Source: Calonectria ilicicola
Taxonomy: Eukaryota; Ascomycota; Sordariomycetes; Hypocreales; Nectriaceae
NCBI GenBank assembly: GCA_020809705.1
Contig: CP085832.1
Span: 3,100,001-3,164,000, forward strand
Length of the DNA: 64,000 bases
Direction: 5' to 3'
In this document: one piece after another, positions 36,633-48,208 of the stretch
How positions within the stretch are numbered: position 1 is the first letter of the stretch
Layout of the letters: each line of letters starts with the position of its first letter
Made by a program: the position numbers and the translations under genes
The notes under the pieces: generated by a model
What the model was told of the DNA's origin: nothing
Databases searched by the model: none
What the model saw: the letters and a program-made list of their open reading frames with translations, nothing else

Positions 36633-37138
36633 TTTGCTAACCCCTCGTTCCTCGACTAACTGCCATGCTTTACAGCGAGAAAGATGCAGACGCACTGGGC
36701 CTTTTCTCTGCAACGTGGACTTAGCGGTGATCGGAGAGGCTAGAAAATGACCAATATGACAGTTCTGAACATCATAAACAAAGGCATAATAACGCAATAG
36801 GCAAAAATGGCCGTATTTTGTGGTGTTATGGAGGGTAGTTTTGTGTGTGATGTGCAGGAAAAGGTGAGGTTAGTGAGAATTCCTTCGTGGTTGAAAAATC
36901 ATGGTCATGTGACCGATCATGTGACCCGAGCTATACCGCTTTAGGCAATGACTAAGCAGAAAATTCCTCCCGGGTAAACCACATCAAAGACACCAAAACT
37001 CAGCCAAAAAATCACACATCTACACTAAATACCCTATATCTAGCTCAATCAATTCAATCAAATTGATCGTTGTATTTGATTTGAATTGAATACCCGTTTT
37101 CCCGATTTGATTTGAATTGATTTGAATTGAATTGAGGC

Positions 37139-37161
37139 GATTTGAATTGACCGCAGCGCTG
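37139..37161 (-). repeat. Right terminal inverted repeat of hAT element
   Basis: Inverted copy of 34077-34099; ends CCGCAGCGCTG. Confidence 0.95.
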
Positions 37162-37169
37162 GCTGTTGA
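37162..37169. repeat. Right 8-bp target site duplication
   Basis: GCTGTTGA, identical to 34069-34076; the peptidase reading frame continues from the next base. Confidence 0.95.
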
Positions 37170-37432
37170 CATTTTATTCGCACACTCGTGCGGCTGCGGC
37201 GCTGCAGATGGGTCGCACCCTGGCCGAATCGCTAGATGGTTACATCAAGCTCACTGGGCGGTGGCAAAATCCCAAGGGTAGTGAGATTAATGATGCTGGA
37301 GAGGGAGCTGAAACTGTAAACTGTTTGGTTGGTTATGATCCTGACCAACCCCCAAATAAGCAAAAAAGTGCAACAAGGAGGAGATCCGTCAGGCGTACCT
37401 CTTTGGGGCGCAGAAGACACATGGAACTGTAA

Positions 37433-37809
37433 TCACGTATATAATACATTACCAATACCAATTCGGGGCCGATTATTATCCAAAATAATACATCATGTTC
37501 GCTGATGCAAAAAAAGGAAATATCAGAGTCACACATTGAATGGAATATTCCCAAGGATACATTGATATGTTTGTAAATAAAATTAAGAAATTAAAGTAAA
37601 AGTTAGGAATAAATTCGTCATTGGTATCATTTTCCTTTTGTGTCTCTCATCTCCTCCGTTCAAATGAAAGACAATAAGTGCAAGGTAATCCCTCGGGGTA
37701 TACTTGTCCTGCATAACAAAGGCCGCCAAATTCCTTCTCTCTGCCCATGATTATGAAATTGACTGAACTAAACTCAAAGAAACGTTACAAAAACTTCCAA
37801 GCTCGGTGC
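37433..37809. other. Convergent spacer
   Basis: 3' flanks of the split peptidase and the arrestin-like gene. No gene or clear repeat seen. Confidence 0.4.
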
Positions 37810-39342
37810 TTAGACTCGATCATAACCCGGAAGTACGCTGTTGCCTTGGAATTCTTCTGATGGTGGGCTGATGACGCGGGGTCGCAACAATTCATCAGCA
37901 TCAGCCTCCTCTTGGGCAGCGAGGACATCCTCGAAAGTTGGGAGACCCGAATCTTCAAGGATTGGCTGGGGAAGAGATTCAACTGCAACTTGGAGGGGAA
38001 TAGCGAGGTTGACCTTTGCATCACCTAAAATGAGGGCCAGCTGGACCATGTAAGTCCTTGAGATGAGGCATGAATGGAAGGTGGGTAGAAGAAGCCGCTT
38101 AGATGATGGAAATGTGAATGAGACTTGTAGGGAGCTCTGAAGGCTGTTGGGCATGTTCCCTTCACTGTGTCTCCTGGAGGATTCGTCCGCTTCGCGTCTG
38201 TTCAATCCCACAGCACTATCAGATTGGCGTCTGGCAACTTCGGAAGGATGAAAATCTGCAATTGAGCCAATGGATGATCTCTGCCCGCGCCAGCTGCTCT
38301 TATTCAATGTCGTGGTATTTAAAGTCGTTGAAGTAATGTAATTCAGATGCGCAATCGCATTCAAAGCTCCTTGATAATCACCCATGTTTGGCATGTTGCC
38401 GATCGGGACTCGTGAGAACCAGGTAGAAGAATGAAGCTTTGCCGATGCTTGAATTGCTTCAGGAGGAACGTCGCCGCACGAAGAATGGTCGAATCGAAGT
38501 TTAATGTTGACGGAAAAGTCTGATGATGCTGTTCCATCAGCCTTGACTCTGATGGGAGCGGGCTGAGAAGCTGATGCTGTAATACGACCCTTTTTCCCTG
38601 CGAATAGATGCTTGCGAAGGCTGACCTCTTTCTCGAGGAGATAGCCTTTATCTTGTGGTGTGATATTCAGTGGTGGGTCTTCGATAGAGGCAGGGAGAAC
38701 ATTGATACGATAAGATGTCTCTAGAAGCACTGTTGATTTCTCTCCAGGATATGGTTCGCCCTCGATGTATGCCAAGACGAGATACTCCACCCGAGCCATG
38801 ACTGGCGACATGTCATCTTTCTCCCATGAGCCCATCGAAGGCGGGGGTCGGACGTGTTGATGCGCAACATCTTCAGATTGATTTTTGTGGCGACAAGAGC
38901 TGAGGGTCAAGTGCTCTGGAATAACAAAGTTGAAGGGAATGTTATAAGTTTGACTAGCCTTGAATCTCTTTTGCGGAGGATATTGTGATTGTGGAATTGG
39001 CATTTTCAGTTTCAGAAATGTATGGGATGCCTCTTGGAGCATATGGGCAATTTCCGACCGCGTCTTTGTGACGCCAATGAGAATAATGGAGACATCTGAA
39101 AATGCAATGTCCCTGGTGGGAGCGATGGTAACTTCTCCTGATACGGGTGACCGCGAGGTATAGACCTTTGAGTTGTAATGGTTTTTGAGTTTGATCTGGA
39201 TTGGCGGCCCCGCCATTGAATTGCGTCGAGAGAAGGCGAGCATCGAGCCAAGGTCGGTCGAGCTTGAGGGCGTGCTGTCAGTTCTGGAAACTGGCCTGTT
39301 GCTGCGCCAGCGTCGGTGAAATTCCTCGTTGAGAATCTTCAT
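37810..39342 (-). CDS. Arrestin-like (alpha-arrestin) protein
   Basis: Intronless, 510 residues from Met at 39342 (MKILNEEFHRRW); an upstream in-frame Met at 39435 would add a hydrophobic leader and is less likely. The region IQIKLKNHYNSKVYTSRSPVSGEVTI is the first beta-sandwich of the arrestin N domain, with SDVSIILIGVTKTR and YNIPFNFVIPEHLTLSS following. The C-terminal part has LPTFEDVL and PPSEEFQGNSVLPGYDRV. Fungal alpha-arrestins recruit Rsp5-type ubiquitin ligases to permeases through PY motifs; no clear PPxY is visible here, so that role is uncertain. Soluble, cytosolic, probably membrane-associated. Confidence 0.75.
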   Translation of the reverse strand: MKILNEEFHRRWRSNRPVSRTDSTPSSSTDLGSMLAFSRRNSMAGPPIQIKLKNHYNSKVYTSRSPVSGEVTIAPTRDIAFSDVSIILIGVTKTRSEIAHMLQEASHTFLKLKMPIPQSQYPPQKRFKASQTYNIPFNFVIPEHLTLSSCRHKNQSEDVAHQHVRPPPSMGSWEKDDMSPVMARVEYLVLAYIEGEPYPGEKSTVLLETSYRINVLPASIEDPPLNITPQDKGYLLEKEVSLRKHLFAGKKGRITASASQPAPIRVKADGTASSDFSVNIKLRFDHSSCGDVPPEAIQASAKLHSSTWFSRVPIGNMPNMGDYQGALNAIAHLNYITSTTLNTTTLNKSSWRGQRSSIGSIADFHPSEVARRQSDSAVGLNRREADESSRRHSEGNMPNSLQSSLQVSFTFPSSKRLLLPTFHSCLISRTYMVQLALILGDAKVNLAIPLQVAVESLPQPILEDSGLPTFEDVLAAQEEADADELLRPRVISPPSEEFQGNSVLPGYDRV

Positions 39343-41267
39343 GATGGATTGCGGAGGATTGGGGCTGGGGGGACGTTTAATTAATAGCAGCAGCCAATAC
39401 GAGATGCAATGGCGCGCAAGTAGGTAATTAACCAAGAATGTCTAAATGATTCGTTTTCCGCACAGGATGTGCGCAGCATCAAATACTGTTCCCCACGACG
39501 ACGTGGATATTCGGCAATGTCAGACTTGAAGCAAGACTAGCCCCCACACTGGGTGTAGCTTGGTTGGGCGTGAAAACGATGGCGTCTTGCTTCCGGTTGA
39601 CAATCGCGAAGGTCAGATCCGGAGGAAAAGGCCGACCGCCAGTGTGTTGCAGAGAGAGGAGGCTTGACAAGCTAAGACTTGGTTGTGTGGCAGATTACAA
39701 ATGGGCTGATCATGTAAGCGCCCGTAAGTGATGGTGGGCAATGTACATGTGATGGCATTAGCAGCCGTTGCAAACTTGGTCTCGCGACCGGTAAATATTG
39801 GTCCAAATGACGGTGTAATTTTGTCGCCAGTGACTCCCTTGTTCTTGTCACTTTGCCCGGTACCGGAGCTGAAATTAACATCTCCAGCCATGGTTGTCTT
39901 TTGAAGGGCGTCGTGTTGTGGTCCACTTGACCACCACGTCCCGGCCCAGAGGTCATAGTACGGTGTTCAGACTCATTTTGGCGGCGTGGCGCTCTTCAGG
40001 CCATCGCTAAACCCACTTGGTTGGGTCCCAAATCGGGATCGGACCCAAGTTGACTGATCGCAAGACCCTTTCCTTTTTTCCCTTCCCCACAATATCCCCA
40101 AATTCAAGTTTTTTTTTCACCCCAAATAACAGTCTGTCTCGAGAATGTCATTCATCATGGTGTGTTAAGAATAGCAAATGGGATTGGTAAAGAATCCAAT
40201 GGATGGCCACGACACACCAATCGCCATTAACAATCAGCAACAGGGTGCTCTGGCATCTCATTTCATTCATCAGATTGACCAGGCTTGTTCAGAACCCTTG
40301 CGCTTCCCTCTGTGTCATCTCTCCACACGGGGTACGCTATGGCCATTGGCGCTAGCAAGCCATGTCCATGTCGTGAAAAGGCGCGCCTCATGTTTTCACG
40401 TCATCCCGTCACTTGCCACCTAGTGGCTGCATTAGTCTGCATACGTTCACTGGACAGGGTGTCAATGGCGTCTGTTGGAGGCATTTCTCAGCCTGCGCAA
40501 TTAATAAGAACCCACGTCTCCATGAACCGGTCGCGGATGACCATTAGTTAGCACCGAAGGTTTGTAAGAGTCAGACGAACACGAAACCATGCCCAAAGCT
40601 GTGAACCATCACTTGTCACTGGAACCCAGATGCCATTGGGCAAGAAACTAAGCAACTGCGGCTTTCTCACCCGAAGAAAGCCAAGATGTCTTGGCCGAAA
40701 CTATTGACAGAGCACATGCGACATGCATAGGCTTGGCGTTCACCTTGGGGTTAGAAACACCGCCACAGTGCGATTCAATCAGTAGTTATCTCAAGCAAAC
40801 CCATTTTCAAGCATTTTTATCAATATTTTCTTCTTCAAAAGAAAAGAGGGTAATCTCCGATAAATTTTCAACTGACCGCCTGGATGAACTAGGTTCTGAC
40901 TCATCTTGTACGTGTAGGTAGCCGAACACGTCGGCAACCTCCACAAAATCCACGTCCACCTTGAACGAAAAAAAAAAGAAAACACATGAGAGAAATGGCG
41001 TTTCGCTCGTAACTGCTGATGGGCAATGAACAATACTACCTCAACCAATCAATATCCTGTAAACAAGTCGAAGTCTTTGGTGGGACCAATTAGTACGAAA
41101 AGCTCGCCTTCTTCGTCATAGCTCTGGCCATACACTTGTGCTGCCGTTGACGGGCGCAAGAGAAGAATAGGCTAAACTTGACAGCTTTTTCTTCGAGAAG
41201 CAAAACTGTTGCAACATGCAACGCGCGGCCTGCGGCACTGGAAGCTGTAGCTCGAACCCCAAATTCC
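39343..41267. other. Spacer, no gene recognised
   Basis: 1.9 kb between two minus-strand genes. Overlapping short frames on both strands (39613-39956, 40178-40551) show no family pattern or splice logic. Confidence 0.4.
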
Positions 41268-44150
41268 CTATCTTCGGTTTTGCCAGTCAAGATCGCCCTT
41301 CAATATACCAGAACCGACATCGCTTGGGCAGCCATGAAACCTCACATCCATGCCCATGAATGGAAATGACCATAGCGAAGAATGCACATTCCAATCAACT
41401 GACGCCTGTGCCTCTTCGCCCAGGGTAGTTTTCTCCAAGACCACGCCACCGTTCTCGGCAGCGTAAGCCAAGATCTGCGGGGCTTGTACTATTTGGTCAG
41501 AAGCCTTGTTTTCAGCAGCCTTCTTGGCTACTGGATCCCACAAACCAGCCATTGTGTCTGTGACGCGTGGAATTTGTCCAGGTGCGGGGTTCATATTCCC
41601 TGCCACCAATATCTCGGCGTTGGTGATTGGTGCTTTTTTCTGATGGTGTTGTGATAAGAGTATTTGGTGTGATGGCCTGGATATTTCCACATTTTCCATA
41701 GGCTCGCCCGGGTTTGTAGGCGCTTCAGTAGAGGCACTAAAAGAGTCCGTATCGGTCTTTTCAGAGTCAATCACCATCAGCCATTTATGCATAGCATCCC
41801 TCATCGTCTTTTCGACACTAGGTATCGGTTCTAGTCCATTGAAAGGAGAGTTTAAATCTTCTTTCAGCTCTAGATCCCGAGCTTCTTTCGGATTAGCCTG
41901 TAGCCGAGCAATCTCGGAGACACGATGCCTATATGCGTTCTGGAATAATTTTTGCACTGGGGAAAAAATTGCTTCATGGTTTGATATAGCTTCAAGCGGT
42001 CGACGAGAGTAAACACATGCCACTTCCCACGCCCGCTCGACCAGTGGCGACCATGGGCGGCGACAAATCTCAACGAGTAAGTGGGCGATTACATGCCACT
42101 GAGTAAACATTTTGAAATGCCACCGGAAAGGTTTAAGTTGAGGGTTTTCATCGATAAGATGGTTAATCTCGGCGATATCGATGGAAGCCACAAAGAGCCG
42201 GTCCCGGGTCTCTTGAGGTGGTTCGTTTTCCGATCCAGGGAATAATACTGGCTGGTAAATGACAAGACGTAGCTTTGCTACCATGATGCGAGAAATCATG
42301 ATAGCAACCAAAAGCAGTGGGTCACTATTTGTCTCGTCGGTGGTTTTTTGCAGATGGCTTTTTACGGCACGATTGTAGACATCAATTAGCGTCCGCTCCG
42401 GTTCCGCCATTTCTTGGTTCCAGGCGTTTTTAGGTGTGACGAGTCTTTGTGCTGAAGTGGCTGAGATGAAACGTCTTAATACATCGTATAACTCATATCG
42501 AACCAACGCAATGGACATGTCGGATCGACCATTATACGGCTTAGGCGGCTTGGTGGTCTTTGGTGAAATATCAACGTCGTTAATATTGCTGGGCAGCTCT
42601 GTATCAAATGGGTGATCGGCGATCATTAAATCCATGCACACCTCAAAGGACGCTCGGAGATCCAGAGTCACAATAGACCACCATAATCGTCGCCTCATCT
42701 CAGTATCGAAGGGATTGAGCCCAAGATGGGTTCCATCGCGATGAATTCCCATACTAGTCGCTAACCGAATGAACACACCGCTTAGAGCCCAGCAAAGGCG
42801 TCGCTCGTTATCCTGAGGTGCCACGTTCAAAAAGAGCGCAAGGGCTTGAAGAATCACAAAGTCAGTCGTCTCTAGGAACCGCGCGAGAGAGAGAGCCTGT
42901 TCCAAAGCAAAACGGTATCGGGAGAGCAATTCTTTCTTGTCGGCTCCAAGATGTTCCTCAGTCTAAGGAAAGGGTGGTTAGTTATGGACACAAAGCAAAA
43001 TTAGAAAACTCGACACACCTCTTCAGGGTCCAGTGAATATACAGCACAATAGTAAATTGCGAAGACGAGAGCTTCCTGGCTTTGGGAGAGTTTAGAAGAC
43101 TCCTTCCTCGCTTCACGCATGACGATATCCACAGAAGGAACATGCAGAATTTTAATAATTGGTTCAATGTTGTCTTGGTAGATGGACCATAGAAATGGGA
43201 CCTGGTAGGGTGCAGGATGAAGGAGCTGAAAATTTACATCTGCAAAACAGTAGCCGAGAATGAACCCGTGATGATCATGTGTATAGTTTTCTGATATGTG
43301 GCTGTCTGGTGATTTATTTTCGAAATCTTCTAGGTCGTCCTCGGCGATCTTGTGTACATCTTCTCGAAACGAGTCCAGCTATATCAGCGTCAATAAATAT
43401 TCATGAAATTATTATTTGTAAGAATATGATAACAACCTGATCGTTTAATTTGCTCCAAAAAGTGCTGCTAATATATCTTGATCTTCCCTTGGAGTCACGA
43501 AGGACTAGCCGTCCTAATTGAGATCGTAGATCTTCAGCTTGAGATGATAAATCTGTGCTCACATGTCTCCCTTTTGGATTCGGGGTTAATATTTGAGTAA
43601 CTAAATCTGGGTTAATCTGGGATTGTGTAGTAGAGGGAACATCGTTCCTGATGTCGGCCGAGCTTGTTGTGGACGAACTCTTCAGAACAGACTCAACCTC
43701 GACATGGTCACTGAGCTCCTCTATAACGCTCTCGAGCCTTTTCAATCTTTTTAATAACTCAGTTTCACGTTGATTCCAGTCTTTGGGTCGGTTCCGACGA
43801 GGCATACGACCTAGAGCGGGAAAAACGCACGCGACCATTCCACGACGGCAGTTGGAGCATGGCATTTGTTTGTCACACCGAACTTTCCTTTTGCGACACG
43901 TAACACAGGCCCGTGAGTTCAAGCTCAATGGCACAGAATCAGTGACCGTATTTGATTCTGCATTCGATTCCTGGTCCACGATGTCATGGATCATGTCTTC
44001 AGTTCCATCTTGACTCGGTATTTTGTTGGCGTAAGGTCCATTTTGACTTGGATTCGCTTGTGCATTAATGACATCGATGTTGTTATCTGTGTCTGGAATT
44101 TGGTGTTGGCACAAGTCTATAAGGTCCATCAAATCCATTAGGGTAGCCAT
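41268..44150 (-). CDS. Zn2Cys6 transcription factor with fungal_trans domain
   Basis: Three exons: 44150-43437, 43378-43019, 42962-41268 (introns 58 and 56 nt), 922 residues. A Cys6 cluster at about 82-110 (CVTCRKRKVRCDKQMPCSNC..CVF) is followed by a short coiled coil (ELLKRLKRLESVIEELSDHV). The middle-homology region contains LCWALSGVFIRLATSMGIHRDGT and MRRRLWWSIVTLDLRASFE, the typical fungal_trans signature. The C-terminal 150 residues are low-complexity and end in an aromatic segment (SLWSFPFMGMDVRF) that could be an activation region. Nuclear regulator; targets unknown. The nearest genes with a pathway role are the exopolygalacturonase and the oxygenase, both downstream on the map and on the same strand. 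Confidence 0.92.
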
Positions 44151-45137
44151 GACTCCTAAACCGTGATTTTGTTCTATAGATGGAAGATCATACCCTACGA
44201 AAGGGCTAAATGACCGTCCCGAGAAGCTTGTCTACAATGTTGATTTGTCGTACATTGAAAAGCCAGCGAAATCCAGGGATAGAGCAGATTGTAAACCTAT
44301 TAGTAATTGGAAAAGAGACTGGTCCTAGGGCGCAAATTGAAGCTGATCGATCTCCGATGACAGATAAAAATTGGGAATGTCGTCGCTATGAATCGGTCGA
44401 GTTACACAAGATTTCGGTATCAATGCCTTATCGGGGCTCTCCATAGTTCTATAAAAATCACTTCCATTTAGAAAAGTTTTACTCAAGCACAAGGCATGTT
44501 TAGATTCTCGGCATCATGACGAGAGATGTATTGGAAATTGAAATGATGCAGCCCGACAGCAGCGGAATCCACCCGAATTTCTATCCTAACGGAGCCGTAG
44601 AACTTCAGACAAATCGAATAAAAATAACACAATGTTGTACTATTTAGCTTAACTTCTTTCAATTTTATTTTTGTTGCTTTATTCAGCATTAGCCTAAGCT
44701 TAATTCTGACATAATGTGGCATACTTTCGGTCACCAGCCCGTGTGGTTGCAAACGGCATTATAATGCCGAACCGTTCCGTTTGCTACGACCTTGTAATCA
44801 CTAGTACAGCACAGTGGCCAATGATAGCAAGAGGCTATTCTGGATCACATCCAGTTCCTTGATTTCGGCTGTATGTAAGCTTAATACCGCTTAACTCAGA
44901 ATGCAGCTCTGGATAAATGTGGCGACGATCTACATCAATGACAACCTTGCATAGTCATCGATGGATTTCCCCTCTTCCAAACAAATGTAGATGACACTTC
45001 AAAGAATGCGAATTCGGCACATATAAAATTGTTTTGTCGTTGTGCAAGCTAAAAATAGCCTGTTTCTTAAATCATTTGCCTATTAAGCTATGGAGGCTAG
45101 ATTGCGCGCACAGCGAAATCGGCAATCTCACGGGCAA
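44151..45137. other. Spacer, no gene recognised
   Basis: About 1 kb with the promoter of the Zn2Cys6 gene and the 3' flank of the polygalacturonase. A/T-rich patches near 44600-44700. No supported coding. Confidence 0.4.
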
Positions 45138-46611
45138 CTAGCAACCCGGTAGCCCAAAAACCGAACCCGCCTTGGACCAGCGACATGTGCCGTTCCTCGC
45201 ATCTAATTTATCCATGTCCTCAAAGTATATATCGTAGCATGGATAAGCCTTACTGCAGCTTATTTCTCCTAAGCGACCCGATGTGCTCCTTAAATTACCT
45301 GTAAAGTTGCGAAAGGTAACGTTGGAAATTTCCATCTTGCTTGTTCCGCTGTAAGACCCATTGTTTCCGTTGTCCTGGGTGATGTATGGCCCGCGTTCGA
45401 CATCTTGGAGGTGAAAGTTGGAAAATAGCAAGTTGCGCACAGTTCCCCATCCGCCACCTCTTGGTTCGCCTTCGTTCTCGTATGAAGTCTGAGGTACAAG
45501 GTATCCAACCCAGGTCTTGATATAAACGCTCCATCTCATGTTCCAGCTATATCTAATCATCTAGAGAGTTCAGTTTCCGTATTTGGCTTGTACTTGGCTC
45601 AACTTACATTTGCATTGCTAATAGTAACATTTTCAACCGAACTGTCTTCCAAATATTGCCCAAGGCTACCAATCGCGATCCCATTACCTCCTTCACAAGT
45701 AACATTGTTAATTTCAATATTATATGATCGAGGTTTTATCGCTATACAATCATCGCCGCCTTGGTAGGCAAAGTTATGCAGCGTGATATTATCCACATCC
45801 ATTGTGTCTAGGCTGAATCGTTAATAATGGACAACAACGAAGTGGGCCACTTAACTGAATCCATCGGTATTTTGAACCCAATCGTAACCACTTGGTGCAT
45901 TCTTTGAAACTGCACTGCTAGTCAAATTCTCAAATTTCAGGTTTTTGCCATTCATGATGTTAACCGCCCAGAATTGTGGCTGCTTGATGGAAAAGTTGTC
46001 AACAGTTGAATCCGAAATGTTCCAGAGAACAAATGGCTATTGGTGTGTTATTTTCATTTTCTTTTTAGAGGGATGGCCAAATTCGTACCATAGGACGACC
46101 CTCAGTCGAGGTGCCATGATCTTCATCGTACCAGACATCCCCATTGCCGTCAATCCCACCAGTACCATGTCCGTTGATGCGGATATTATCACCCGATAAG
46201 ATGAATCCCGCACGATGATTTTGAAAAGCAATGTAATAGGAAGAATTTCTCCAGAATGAAGTATCGTTGGAAAACTTGCGAGACATTTGAGTCAGCTAAA
46301 ACATATATGGTACTGTATAGAATGCTTACAAGCCATTTCCCTTGCCACTTTACATCTACATCGTGCAAAGTGACATGAAGTTTCTCCTCTATCCAGTACA
46401 CTTGACCTTCAGGGAAAACCACAGTAGCATGAGCAGCACACTTTTTGAAGGCTTCGACAATACTGGGGACATCATTGGTCTGGTTTCCATAAGCCTGAAC
46501 GGTACAAGTCTGGCGCCCTCTATATTTTGTAACCCTGACCTCACTCGCTGTGACATTTTGCGTTGCCCACAAATTGAATAGAAATAATATCAAAAAGAAG
46601 AATTTCGGCAT
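45138..46611 (-). CDS. Exopolygalacturonase (glycoside hydrolase family 28)
   Basis: Secreted pectin-degrading enzyme that removes terminal galacturonate units. Five exons: 46611-46330, 46274-46089, 46036-45856, 45807-45608, 45560-45138 (introns 47-55 nt), 423 residues. Start MPKFFFLILFLF at 46611 gives a signal peptide; in-frame Mets further upstream would not. GH28 landmarks: NTDGF (about 212-216), GGDDCIAIK with the catalytic Asp pair (about 235-236), GGNGIAIGSLGQYLED and YIKTWVG. Asn where endo-enzymes have His (GGHG), and the GIAxGSLGQY string, point to the exo-acting clade. Many N-glycosylation sites. Typical of a plant-biomass-degrading saprotroph or plant-associated fungus. Confidence 0.92.
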
Positions 46612-47068
46612 GGTTTCAATCAAGAAAAACAATCTTAGGATAGAAAAACAGATACTATGTCCTACATACCACGAAAACCAAGTTGGCATTGAAGCAAGCG
46701 CAATATATAGTAAACTTATAGCAAATCTCATTGTAGCACTGTGATATTGAGTCGAAAAATTGGAGTCAACTGGAAACAAATGATTGATGGAACAAATTGA
46801 TGTCTCGCTGTTGTGTTGACGCGAGCTCACCGAACTGCAGGGGTACATTTTCCCACTCGGGGTTTGATGATCCGACAGCGATGGCCGAAGTATGGCTAAA
46901 GGCATCGGCTAATCAAAATCATCAACTTCGGTTTTATAAGGGTCCATAAATTAAGAAAAAATAGGTTTACGGTGTATTTCTTTTTAAATTTTTAGTAAAG
47001 TCTCATGCCTTTTCAGAAATATATTTTATTCAAGCATAATACGGCCAAGCTAATGTTGCCACTAAAAT
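46612..47068. other. Spacer, no gene recognised
   Basis: Polygalacturonase promoter and 3' flank of the oxygenase gene. A/T-rich near 46950-47060. Confidence 0.4.
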
Positions 47069-48208
47069 TTAAACCACATCGTACAAAGGAATCATTTCCT
47101 TCAGCGTAGCTTCCAACAGTTCCTTCTGCTCAGTGACGAATTCTTTCACTGATTCAACATCAAACTTCCGACCTGCCTCCATTTGGGTGCGTAGTTTCTT
47201 TCGATGGTCTCGGAACCGTTCCTCTAGAATCTCCGCTCGGTACATGCTATAATCGTACAGAAGCATTGATTGGTCACTTATTTGCCGAGAGCCGGTGAGC
47301 ACCAGTTCATCTCTGACGAAAGGAGACTTAGGTCGAAAAGCAGTGATCATACTTATGCGCTCCTTTCCGAAGGCCTTTAGAGCGGCATGCTGAATGTAAC
47401 GACCTTGAAGGATAACGGCAGTTCCCTGTAATTTTGGTTAAACATGCTATCAACGAAATCTTCTTGTCTACTACTCACCATAGTCGGGCCGCGAACCTTG
47501 AGGATCTCGCCGCTGCCCGTTTTGACGGCGGTTTCGCCTCCAGTCATGTCCGTGCAATCAGAGAGCATGCTCACACAAACAAACGGAAAGCTGTCGTAAT
47601 GCCAAGAAAATCCGACATCATCACTGGCCTTTTCCTCTTCATCTCCGTTGTTTACAAGGATGTTGACGTGACCAATCTCGTATTCGAAAACATGAACTAG
47701 ATCGATCCCAGCAATCTGGGATACAGCATTCTGTACTTGGGGGCTTTTCCACAATGCATGGATGAAAGGTGCCATCCTGTGAATAAGTTAGGAGTGATTT
47801 TGTAATTGAGGACTGCTAGTCTTACTCGCGCGTGTAACCTCGAACCTGGTTCTTGGTAAACGTAGAAGCATACTGGCAGTTTTTGAGGACAGCCTCGCTG
47901 AAGATTTCACGCCTAGCCTGTTGAACAGCCTCAGGAGTGAATAGGAGGAAGGGATCGGAGCCAGCAATAGCCGAAACACCCTGATCCTCGTAGCCCCATT
48001 CTTTCATAGTGTAGACTCTCTTGGGGGGCTCATAGCAAATGTGCTTTTCAGCATCAAATTTGACCACTGGTGTGGCTCTAGCGGCCTCAATAAGCTCAGT
48101 TGGAATCTTATTTGTAGGGCGCAAAGGTGTTGTGTTCGTTGGACCAACAACAAATGGTGCAGGCTTGCGCATCTTGGGCGCAACTGGGGGTAACACGGCG
48201 GTAGCCAT
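47069..48208 (-). CDS. 2-oxoglutarate/Fe(II)-dependent oxygenase-like protein
   Basis: Three exons: 48208-47826, 47776-47479, 47425-47069 (introns 49 and 53 nt), 345 residues; start MATAVLPPVAP at 48208 rather than the upstream in-frame Met at 48253. The double-stranded beta-helix iron ligands appear as the HxD pair in SWHYDSFPF (about His187, Asp189) and a distal His in YIQHAAL (about 240), followed by the 2-oxoglutarate-binding Arg in ERISMITAFRP (about 250). There is no signal peptide. Substrate unknown; such fungal enzymes act in oxidation of amino acids or secondary metabolites. The C-terminal 60 residues are helical and charged. Confidence 0.82.

Larger units (their letters stand above)
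34077..37161 (-). mobile_element. hAT superfamily DNA transposon (3,085 bp)
   Basis: The element is bounded by perfect terminal inverted repeats of 23 bp beginning CAGCGCTGCGGTCAATTC, at 34077-34099 and inverted at 37139-37161. It is flanked by identical 8-bp target duplications and lies inside a peptidase exon. Both subterminal regions carry many copies of the motif TTTGAATTGA or TTGAATTGAA (34110-34200 and 37035-37150), likely transposase binding sites. A degenerate hAT transposase lies on the minus strand. Exact duplications suggest a fairly recent insertion. It should be immobile by itself but could be moved by an active relative. Confidence 0.95.
32744..37432 (+). pseudogene. C69-type (dipeptidase U34-like) peptidase gene split by a hAT transposon
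   Basis: Ntn-hydrolase-like peptidase of family C69. The 5' part (32744-34076) encodes 444 residues: a signal peptide (LTLAGLLASPVAAS), then YVGKNLTADGS, GGTGEEVSSHWLQL, LTNGGLNEKGIAVRDV and GWVVWEMAGG, all typical of fungal C69 proteins. A transposon occupies 34077-37161. The coding frame resumes exactly after the right target duplication at 37170 (FYSHTRAAAALQMGR) and runs to a stop at 37432; without the insert the gene would encode about 531 residues with no other defect. As it stands, translation enters the element and ends at 34168 after 30 foreign residues. The residue at the expected N-terminal Cys nucleophile appears to be Ser. The basic tail (TRRRSVRRTSLGRRR) is unusual. Confidence 0.88.
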
